NCBI GenBank assembly: GCA_002786025.1
Contig: NHNW01000009.1
Location: 936,376 to 1,000,375, forward strand
DNA length: 64,000 bases
Source of the DNA: Zasmidium citrigriseum
Lineage: Eukaryota > Ascomycota > Dothideomycetes > Mycosphaerellales > Mycosphaerellaceae
Reading direction: 5' to 3'
Part shown: piece by piece, positions 55,526-64,000 of the stretch
Layout of the letters: each line of letters opens with the position of its first letter
Position numbering within the stretch: the stretch's first letter is position 1
Made by a program: the position numbers and the translations under genes
The notes under the pieces: generated by a model
Told to the model about the DNA's origin: nothing
What the model saw: only the letters and a program-made list of their open reading frames with translations
Database searches by the model: none

Positions 55526-56759
55526 AGGGTCGACATCGACAGGACTTTCGACATTCACTTCTCCCGTCGCGATCCCCGCGGCTGACGATCCTTTTGACGA
55601 CGCTATCACCCTTTACAATTGCTTGGACCTTTGGTGATAGAACGAAAGTTCTCTGACTACAAAAAGACCGAACTTTACGATTCTGATGTGCATATGAAAA
55701 CGTTCTCTACGACCTAAACATAAGGGAGACGGACTCGAACGGGACATCTTGGTGTTGCAGCGCAACTTGATGGTCAACAGACAAGGCATGGATACTTAAT
55801 GTGTTACTGGAAGGGAAGCAGTTGGGGATGATGCTTTCATGGGTCTGTTTGGCTTTGCCTGTACTCACCTTGGATTGTCGTTGCATAGCATGGCGGTGTT
55901 AAAATTGCTTCGATCTGAATGAATTTGATTTTGAGAAGGCTCTCTTCACGAGCCTTCGACTGCACTCCAACATCTCTCTTCTCAATTTCCTCGTTCAATT
56001 TTTTACCCATCAGTGCTATATTCTCCATCTCATCGTCGCCGGCTGCGGTGATGCTGGCTCGACGCTGATTGGCTGAATCCTCCAAACTCAAATTCCCACA
56101 CCCCTTCCCCAAACAGAACCTCCTCTCCAGCGCATGTGAAAGCAGTTCCCACATTCCATCGCCACTCCATCGTTTCAGGTCCTGCGTCCTGCATCCAGCT
56201 CGTTTACTTGCATATCTTGTATGCGCGTTCAAAAGTACTGCCAAGCGGCGCTCTCACTCGCCCACGGACGAGTGTACCTGCTTTGGCTGCCGCCCGCTCA
56301 CTATTTTCCACCACCGAAAACTCACCCGCTTGCCACCTCCTCTGCGAGCTGTTTGGTTGAGACGCTGTCGGCGGCTCAGTTGCTCCTTCAACCACGTTTC
56401 CATCAAGGCGCCATGCGCTGACCGCGGACGAGCTCGGCGGATCTTGCGACGAGATGGGAAGCAAGGAGGTCGCCTCATCTGTCACGGATTCCTTTGCCGA
56501 GCCGCGGTTGTCCGAATGCGTTGTGCAACTGAGCCACAAGATTGTGTTTCACGGACTCATCACGCACAGAAACAATTAATCTGTGTGTTCCGTGGCGCTG
56601 TTCGGTCGCACTCATCTTGGGAAACAGAGCCGCCGCGCCCGTTGCGGTTCGATGAAACGGGCCCAGCATTCTAGGGTTGACCGTACCTACCAACTGGCCA
56701 CATGACCTTACACACCGCCTATTTCCCTACAAGCCTAATTTACCACCTCACTTCATTGT
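55526..56759. other. Intergenic, 1.2 kb, next to the transposon block
   Basis: 3' flank of the PIR gene. A minus-strand frame ending at 55837 contains a helix-rich stretch (DEMENIALMGKKLNEEIEKR) starting near an ATG at about 56154. It is a weak gene candidate with no recognised family. Base composition stays normal to about 56758. Confidence 0.4.
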
Positions 56760-57175
56760 CTACTATAAATAACTCGCTTAATCTATTACTAAATACTTTA
56801 ATCCTTTTAATACTACTTTCTCTTTACCTATAGAGCCTATAGGAATCCGTCTTTATCGCTATCGCCTATTAATCCCTTTAGATATCTAGCAAATCGACGT
56901 CTCTCGCTACCTTTAATTATACGTTTCTACTACTAAGGACGGTAGTAAGTAATATTATTATCTATATCTCGTTATTACGTATAGAACTTTAAACGAAGTA
57001 GATAGTAGATAGTTAGTAGTAGACCTTAGCGAAGGTTTTAAAAATTCTTTAACGTATACCTCGAAACTAATACTACTTACCTTATAGTCCTTATAATAGC
57101 TTATTATAGTTCTATATAAGTACGCTCTATCTACCTAATAAGATAGGTACTAACCTAGGAGTAGGCTAACTCTAC
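56760..57175. repeat. RIP-mutated sequence outside the LTR element
   Basis: About 415 bp between normal DNA and the 5' LTR have the same RIP signature but do not match the LTR or the element's body. It may be a remnant of another repeat into which the retrotransposon inserted, or spread of RIP into flanking DNA. Too degraded to classify. Confidence 0.5.
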
Positions 57176-57415
57176 GCCGTTATTACGAGCCTAGGCCTAT
57201 ATAATAAAGCCTACGGCTAGCCTAGCTAATTCTAGGCCTAGCTAGCCTTAGCGTACGTAAGGTTTTCTCTAGATCTAACCTCTCTCTCCTTTCGACTTCT
57301 CTATCGATTTAAGTTATACTATTTTTACCTATATATTACTATTCTCGCTTTTACCTATAGCTTCCTATCTAAACCTTATATACGAATCGATCTTTCTACG
57401 TATAACGAAGCTAGA
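57176..57415 (+). repeat. 5' LTR (right end approximate)
   Basis: Sequence from about 57176 to 57380 matches 63801-64000 with only transition differences. The true right end lies beyond 57380 because the downstream copy is cut; about 57415 is a guess from the next primer-site-like TAGTAATATCTCGA. Confidence 0.8.
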
Positions 57416-57419
57416 ATAG

Positions 57420-58640
57420 TAATATCTCGATTAGCGCGCTCTACTAGTAAAGCTAGCGCTAGTACGCTAGCGAGTAATAAGACTCTATAGAGTACTAGTA
57501 GCTAGCTAGAAGACTAGACTAGCGTAGAAGAGGCCTAGATAGACGACCTAATAGGTAGGCCTAGGTTAGATAGCGAAAGCTAGACCTAACTAGAGGAGCT
57601 TCTTAAAGAGTAGATCTAGAGAGAGATAGCTCGTAAATAGGCTCGCGCTATACTACGTAACCTCCGCCTCGCTAAGGTAAGAGAAGAAGTAGAAATTATA
57701 AGGCTTAAGGCTAAAATAGCTCGCCTAGAGTAGACTAGCGTAGCTAGGGCTACTATTATCCTACCTAGCGCTATAGAGGACATACGCTCGAGTAGTTTAC
57801 CTAAGGGAAAGGAACCCTCTATCTTTAATAGGTCTAGCTAGTTAAACTTTAATAACTAGGAGTAAGCGTTAGAGTAAGACTTCTAACGCTTCGTAGGGTT
57901 TAAGGGTAGAGAAGACTATAAAGTAGATAGAGCGAACGAGTATATATTAGTCGAGAAGTAGATATACTAGTATATCTATAAGAGGACGCTCGAGGAGCCT
58001 ATTACCTAAGCTATTATATAGGAGGTAATACTAAACTCTATAGGCTTAGAAGAAGAACGCTAGTAGCGCGCCTATAATAGGCTAAAGGAGGCCTCTTAGA
58101 GTAGTAAGACGCCTAGCGCCCTACTAGAGGAGATACGTATAGACTAGTCTAAGCTAGGCGAGGACTAGTAAGATATATAGATCCGAGATTTCTACTCTAC
58201 GCTAGGCTACAATATATACTAGAGGCTAAGCGTATTCCCTACTAAGCCTAAGACGCTAGTAGAAGCTAAAGACTAGGCTAGCGAATACTACTACTTAGCT
58301 AAGGTTACTATAGAGGAGCGTAAGAAGTTTAGGAAGAATAAGGGCGAGAGGAGAGGTACTAAGCGTAGCTCTATAAGAGACGATCCCTCGCTAAAGAGGT
58401 ATAGAGGTAGTAGAGATAGTAGCGAGAGGAGGGTAGGCGCTATATAGGAAGGGCTAGCGAAGGTACTTTACTATAAGGGCGACTTTTTAACCTACTATAA
58501 TTATCGCTAAGTAGGCTATAAGTAGGATTAGTATCTAAACGCTAGTCTCCTAAAGTAGGGTAATAAGCTATCGTTAGAGGAAGGCTAGGCCCCTACCTAG
58601 TAGAATAGAAGGTAGTAAGCTATATCTATTATAGTAAGGA
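57420..58640 (+). pseudogene. Retrotransposon gag-like region, RIP-inactivated
   Basis: A Lys/Arg/Glu-rich coding-like stretch with many amber codons precedes pol. A short region near 58465-58530 could be the remains of a nucleic-acid-binding zinc knuckle, with Cys codons turned to TAC/TAT, but this is uncertain. It appears to lie in a different frame from pol, which would fit a frameshift between the two. Confidence 0.55.
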
Positions 58641-58737
58641 AGAGCGCCGCCTAGTAGAGCTAGGCTAGAAGCGGAAGTAGTTTCTTTATAGCCTAATCGA
58701 GGTAGAGGTCGAGGTCTAAGGACTAGGCGAGAGTAGA

Positions 58738-61700
58738 GTCGTTAAGGCTCTTATTAATAGTAGCGCTAATAGTAGTTTTATCTATACTAGACTAGCTAAG
58801 GAGCTATAGATCTAACCTACTAAGGAAGCCTCCGCGCCTATAGTAGCCCTTAATAGATAGCGTCTATAGACCTATAGGATTAGTAGAGTACTACTAAAGG
58901 TTAGCGACTCTATAGGTAAGGTATAGAGCTACTTAACCTTCTTAGAGTATAGCGCTATTTATAGATACTAGCTCGTTCTAGGTATACTATAGCTAGAGTA
59001 GTATAACCCGAGTATAGACTTCTCTACTAAGACTATATACTAAAGGAGTAAGCGCGGCCCTTAATAGTAAAGGGTAGGTATAGTATTAGCTAAGGCCTTC
59101 GCTAGCCTAGTAAGAGATACCGCTATACTAATATATATTCTAATAGCGAGGATTATAGCTAGTATAGGTAAGATTAAGCTCGAAGGGCTACTATAAGCCT
59201 ATAGGGAATACGCTAATATATTCTTAATAGAGAAAGGTATAGAATTACCTAAGTATAGGCTAGATAACCTTACTATAGATATAGAGGAGAGTAAGGAGCC
59301 TCCTTAGAGGCTACTCTATCTATTATTAGAGGCTAAATTAGCTATACTTAGGGACTATATTCGTACTAATCTCGAGAGGGGGTATATCTAGTACTCTACC
59401 TCGCTCGCGGGCGTAGGTATTCTCTTCGTAAAGAAGAAGGATAGTACGCTCTAGCTCTATATAGACTATAGGGGGCTTAATACGATTATAGTTAAGAACC
59501 GATACCCCCTACTATTAATCTAGGAGTCGCTAGACTAGCTAGCTAACTACTAATACTTCTCTAAGCTAGATATCTATAATACCTACTACCGTATTAGGAT
59601 TTACGAGAGCGACGAGTAGAAGACTATATTCTAGACTAGATATAGCTATTTTAAGTATATAGTAATACTATTTAGGCTTAGTAATACCCTAGCCTCCTTC
59701 TAAGGGTATATTAATCGCGCCCTAATAGACCTACTAGACGTATTCTATGTAGTCTATTTAGATAATATCCTTATCTTCTCTAAGACTAAGGAGGAATACG
59801 AAGAATATATTAACTAGGTATTATCGAGGCTAAGGAGGTATAAGCTATATACTAAGCTCTCGAAATACGAGTTCTACTAGTCTAGTATAGACTTTCTTAG
59901 GTTTATAGTAAGTAGGGAAGGTATCGTAGTTAACCTAGAGAGGGTTAGAGTAGTCTAAGAATAGCCTATACTAGCGTCGATAAGGGATATTAGGGTCTTT
60001 ATTAGCTTCGCGAATTACTACTACTACTTTATATAGGCCTTCTTCCGCCTCGCTATACCTCTAAACTACTATACTAAGGGAAGCTCGCTAAGTAGAGCGT
60101 AGAAGAGAGAAGAATCGAAGTATCTAGACCTCGATAGCGAAGCTTAGGTAGCGTTTAAGTAACTTAAGTAAGCGTTTATATCTACGCCTATACTACGCTA
60201 TTTTAACCTAGAGAAGCCTATTCGTATTAAGACTAATACCTCTAGGTACGCTATATCTAGAGTCCTAAGCTAGTAGTATAAATACGAGGGTAAATTATAG
60301 TAGTATCCTATAGGATTCTTCTTAAAGAAGATATCTACTATAGAGTAGAACTATAATACCTATAATAGGGAACTTCTAGCTATCGTAGCTACCTTTAAAT
60401 ATTTCTACTACTACCTCGAGAGATTAAGATACTAGGTTAAGCTCCTTATAGACTACTATAACCTTAGGGTATTTATAACGACTAAGGCGCTATTAAGACG
60501 GTAGGTTCGCTAGGCGGAATAGTTAGTATATATCGATTTTAGAGTTATATATTAGCCTAGGAAGGCTAATAAGGCTATAGACGCTCTTAGTAGGCGCCTA
60601 GACTATAATACTAAGGGTTATTTAGGGCGGTAGGCGACTAAAAAGAAGAGTTAGTAGAGCCTAGACTACCTCTAATAGAGGTTCGTAGAGGCTACTTTAA
60701 GGCGAGTCCTAGCGTAGGAGGCCGCTAAGGGCCTAAAGACCTACGTATAGAGGGAAGATTATACCTAGTCTTAGGTAGATACTATTAGGTCGAGCCTACT
60801 AGCTAACGAGAGCGCTAGGAAGCTCTAGAAGGCCCTTATAGAAGGTAAGGACTTACTATAGAAGCGCTATTAGAAGGACGATAGTAACGTACTATAGTAG
60901 AAGGGGCGCCTATATATACCTAAAGGCGTAGACTAACTTAGGGTACTATAGGAATACTACGACGACCCTCTAGGTAGCTATTTTAGATTTAAGAGGACGA
61001 TTAAGCTAGCCTAGAGAGCGTTCTACTAGCTAAAGATACGTAAGTATATTAAGGACTATATACGTACCTACGAGGCCTATAGATAGGTAAAACCTAGGCG
61101 CTATACTCTATATAGTAAGCTATACGCTAAGCCGCTACTAAATAGGCTATAGGAAGACCTAATACTCGATTTTATTATAGACCTACTCCTAAGTAGCCTA
61201 CTAGAGTAGGTATACGATTCGATTCTCGTAGTTATAGACCGCTTTACTAAGATAGCCTACTATATCCTATACTAGAAGGATATTACTACTAAAGGGCTAG
61301 CGGACCTATTCCTTCGCGAAGTATAGAGGCTCTATAGTAAACTACGCTCTATTACCTTCGACTAGGGCCTAATCTTAACCTTAAAGTTCTAGAGTACTCT
61401 CTACGCCTACCTAGGGATTAAGAGGAAGCTTAGTATAGCGTTCTATCCCTAAACTAATAGCTAGACGGAGCGCTAGAACTAGACGCTAGAGTAGTACCTC
61501 CGTACGTATTATAACTATAAGGAGGATAACTAGGCTAGACTACTCTTATCGGCGGAATTCGTATATAACGATACCTAGAACGAATCTACTAGTATTACCT
61601 CTTTCTAGGCGAACTAAGTTAGAGACCTACGAAGGGTAAACTAGCTATAGATAGGGCTAGTCTAGTCTAGTAGTACTAAGGCGGAGGCTATAGTAGACTA

Positions 61701-62262
61701 GTTACTAGCTACGTAGAAGGCCCTCTAGGAGAGACTAAGGAGAGTTAAGAAGATATAGGCTAAGTAGTATAATAAGCGGTATCTAGACGTAGGGTTTAAC
61801 GTAGGTAATATAGTCTACCTATCTAACCGTAATATTAAGATAGCGAGACTAAGTAGGAAGCTAGACTATAAGTACCTTAGCCTATTCCTAATTACCTATA
61901 TAGTAAATAAGGTAGTATATACCCTAGATCTACCCGATAGTATAAAGATCTACTTAATCTTCTACGTATCGTTACTAGAGAAGGCTAACCTCGATAGGTC
62001 TAGGCCGTAGTAGGAGGTAATAAGATATAATATAAAACTAGAGGAGGAGTACGACGTATAGACTATTAAGGGCTAGCGCGTCGACTCCTTAGGTAACTAG
62101 GAGTATCTAGTAGCCTAGAAGAGCTATAAGAGCGATAAAGATAGTTAGGAGCTAGCGGTATATATTAGCGAGGTAGCTATAAAGGTATATAAGGCTAGAG
62201 TAGCTAGGGAGTTAGGGAAAGGGGGCTATAAGCGGCGTAGAGGGCTAAGGAAGCGCTACTAA
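58738..62262 (+). pseudogene. Retrotransposon pol: protease, RT, RNase H, integrase, chromodomain
   Basis: One frame with no indel over 3.5 kb, broken only by RIP-type stops. The protease active site at about 58744-58775 reads ALINSSANSS, where Asp and Gly codons have changed by TG-to-TA. The reverse transcriptase (about 59340-59960) shows LFVKKKDST, the DYRGLN motif, YFSKLDI, and YLDNIL in place of the YLDDIL catalytic box. RNase H is at about 60200-60430 (NRELLAIVATFKYF). The integrase core at about 61150-61600 shows VVIDRFTKIAYYI. A chromodomain-like YDV.TIKG.RVDSLGN.EYLV segment is at about 62045-62110, and a basic tail ends at TAA 62260-62262. Described as seen; no restoration attempted. 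Confidence 0.9.
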
Positions 62263-62629
62263 ATATATAAAAATAAGATATTTCGTAGAGTTTAATTAAT
62301 TAGGCGTTAAGGGATATACTATATATACTAGAGTATACTTAAGAAGGTATAAACCCTTAGACTAGGCTAGTCGCCGCTAGGGAGAAGGATAAAGAGTTAG
62401 ACTAGACTAGACTAGCTAAGAATAGGTAGGAAAGGGCTAGGTAGGCTTTTAAAGGGTTCGCGCCCTAAGAATAGGGGATTATAATATAAGGAAAGGGGAA
62501 TATAGAGTTAAAAATAATATACTAGTACTATTACTACCCGCTATTTAAGGGCTCTTATACTAAAAGTATAAAGGTATAGCCTAGAGGGACGTAGAGAAGG
62601 TAAGAATAGTATATTATAGGGTACCTATA

Positions 62630-63580
62630 TTAATCCTCCTTAGAGAAGACCTTAGCCTTATCCTTCGCCTACTTAAGGGCGAGTAGACTAGCCCTATTAA
62701 CGGCTATCGGGGTCGGGAATATAGCTAGAATACGCTAGGCGTAGGCGTCGTAGTTACTATCCTTACCCTTATAGCGCTACTACTCGACCTTAAGGCGCTC
62801 GTTATTAAGCTCCTTAGCTATTATACGTAAATAGGCGCGTAACTAGGAGATTACTAGGTCCTTCTCGTCGCTATTACTATTATTTATAGTACTATACTTA
62901 CGCTTCTTAGAGGAGCCCTAGGTAATATTAGTATAGAATAGTATAGAAAGGGCTAGATAAATATACCTAGTTACCTAGCTTTAGTACCTTCTTACTAGTC
63001 GTATCCTATACGGCTATACTAGGGTACCGAGTTAGGCCGCCGTTACTATATATAGTACCTTACTCGCTAAGAAAAGGTTAGAATAGCCTAGAATATATAA
63101 AAGAAGCCTAGTAATAACTTACTTCTCGATATTACTAGTAAAGATAATAATCTCGTTAGCTAAGACTTTACTATACTTACTCTCGGCGGCCTCGATCTTA
63201 TTATAAAGCTTCTACTACTCGTCCTTATTACTCGTAGGGATCTAAAGAAGGGGTTAGAATAGGCTAGACGAGAGTAGAACTACTAATTCTTACCTAGAAG
63301 TAGGTATAGTTATAGTTATAGGAGTACTAGTAGTATTTAGTAACGACTCTATTAGGCTTCTTCTTAGTAGAGAGGCGGTAGAGGTCGCGTAAGTCTTCGA
63401 CCTCGTTAGGCGAGTAGAGGTAGTAGATATATAGATTATCTAAGCCTAGGCCTTTCTTAGTAGAATTATAGTAGGCGTTCTTTAATATAGTCTTAGCTAT
63501 AGAGCCTATAGTAGCGACTAGGTAGCGATAGGCGATTAGAGGGAAGTAAAGTAAAGGATAGGCTTAGGCTAGGCTATTAA
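62630..63580 (-). pseudogene. Spliced antisense gene inside the retrotransposon, RIP-inactivated
   Basis: Between pol and the 3' LTR the opposite strand carries a four-exon gene. Exon A is about 63580-63294, B 63241-63123, C 63066-62967 and D 62917-62630. Introns are 52, 56 and 49 nt with GTAAGA, GTAAGT and GTATAT donors and CTTTAG, TCTTAG and CCTAG acceptors. Reading phases agree at all three junctions. Internal stops are TAG or TAA of RIP type only. Readable stretches include YLVATIGSIAKTILKNAYYN, LYSPNEVEDLRDLYRLSTKK, ESKYSKVLANEIIIF, SSKKRKYSTINNS and RAYLRIIAKELNNERLKVE. The 5' end is not defined. I recognise no family; the C-terminal half looks basic then coiled-coil-like. Confidence 0.65.
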
Positions 63581-63785
63581 TAATACTAGCTAGCTATAGT
63601 TAGCTATTAGCTATATAAGGGGGGGTTAGAAAGGCCTAGCCTAGGCTAGATAGGAACTTATAGATAATAGATAGTATTATAAAGAAGAGAAAGGAATCGA
63701 AAGATTTCGCTAGCTTTATACGCTGCGCGCTAAGTACGGAAACTTCTACGAATATATAATTTTTAAGGACTAGGACGATCCTCCT

Positions 63786-63800
63786 TAAGGGGAGGGGGGT
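63786..63800 (+). other. Polypurine tract before the 3' LTR
   Basis: AAGGGGAGGGGGG lies directly before the point where the LTR match begins, as expected for the plus-strand primer of a retrotransposon. Confidence 0.7.
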
Positions 63801-64000
63801 AATATTATAAGCCTAGGCCTACGTAACGAAGCCCGCGGCTAGCCTAGCTAATTCTAGGCCTAGCTAGCCTTAGCGTACGTAAGGTTTTCTCTAGATCCGA
63901 TCTCTCTCTCCTTTCGACTTCTCTATCGATTCGAGTCGTACTATTTTTACTCGTATATTACTATTCTCGCTTTTACTTACGGCTTTCTACCTAAACCTTA
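63801..64000 (+). repeat. 3' LTR, cut by the window end
   Basis: Matches the 5' LTR over at least 190 bp up to the last base of the window. It keeps CG at eight places where the 5' copy has TA. Confidence 0.85.

Larger units (their letters stand above)
56760..64000. repeat. RIP-mutated block
   Basis: From here to the window end CA and TG dinucleotides are nearly absent on a strand-symmetric basis and TA is in large excess, while CG, CC and GG remain. Rare survivors include CA in GGACATACG near 57780 and TG in CTATGTAGTC near 59749. This is the product of C-to-T mutation at CpA on both strands, the signature of repeat-induced point mutation. Confidence 0.95.
57176..64000 (+). mobile_element. 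Ty3/gypsy chromovirus-type LTR retrotransposon, RIP-inactivated
   Basis: Order: 5' LTR, gag-like region, protease, reverse transcriptase, RNase H, integrase, chromodomain, an antisense gene, a polypurine tract (63786-63800) and a 3' LTR running off the window. Integrase after RNase H places it in Ty3/gypsy; the terminal chromodomain points to the chromovirus branch. Stop codons are dense and almost all TAG or TAA where CAG, CAA or TGG would be expected, so the element cannot move on its own. It is about 6.8 kb so far. Confidence 0.93.

Noticed and set aside
62880..63560. Reading the 3' part of the element as a plus-strand env-like gene
   Set aside because: Stops are dense in all plus frames, and splice signals and continuous phases exist only on the minus strand.
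57200..64000. CRISPR-like or simple-repeat explanation for the TA-rich block
   Set aside because: There is no regular spacing; the pattern is explained by RIP on a recognisable pol gene with LTRs.

Overview
The window looks like nuclear DNA of a filamentous ascomycete, probably a Dothideomycete (inference). Genes are dense and carry many 48-65 nt introns with GTAAGT/GTATGT-type donors and CTAAC/CTGAC branch points. The gene set is fungal: cutinase, PIR cell-wall protein, Bys1-type antigen, RXT3, RRG9 and GET2. The right end shows textbook RIP (repeat-induced point mutation). All exon-intron structures below were worked out by eye from splice signals and from reading-phase continuity.

Layout. 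0-9 kb: mitochondrial branched-chain aminotransferase, a six-exon cutinase with a 300-residue Gly/Ser repeat region, a small secreted protein, a BTB protein, and a zf-HIT gene. 9-14.4 kb: COX11, a cupin, an uncharacterised DUF1330-like protein and the battenin homologue BTN1. 14.9-20 kb: RXT3 (Rpd3L complex) and RRG9. 20-25.5 kb: a secreted eight-cysteine peptide, an LtrA-family membrane protein, and a head-to-head pair of respiratory genes (MLRQ/B12D-type and COX12). 26-32 kb: an unknown 379-residue protein, a secreted agmatinase-type ureohydrolase and a MATE transporter. 33-42 kb: an APC permease, an MFS transporter, a head-to-head pair of mitoribosomal genes (bL28m and MRP49/mL61), GET2 and an ASCC1/AKAP7-like 2H phosphoesterase. 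44-56 kb: a Bys1-like secreted protein, peptidyl-tRNA hydrolase 2, choline sulfatase and a PIR protein built from repeat-sized exons.

From about 56.76 kb to the end the sequence changes abruptly. CA and TG dinucleotides almost vanish and TA is in excess. This block holds a Ty3/gypsy (chromovirus-type) LTR retrotransposon: 5' LTR, gag-pol with protease, reverse transcriptase, RNase H, integrase and chromodomain, and a 3' LTR cut by the window end. RIP has filled it with stop codons, yet the pol frame runs without an indel. Between pol and the 3' LTR, on the opposite strand, lies an apparent four-exon gene whose introns and phases are all consistent. This is the most novel object in the window.

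Themes. Several genes serve mitochondria (aminotransferase, COX11, COX12, MLRQ-type subunit, two mitoribosomal proteins, RRG9, probably PTH2), and three divergent promoters each include at least one of them. A second theme is the cell surface and secretion (cutinase, PIR, Bys1, two small secreted proteins). A third is very small exons (3, 16, 20 and 20 nt), which open-reading-frame scans miss.
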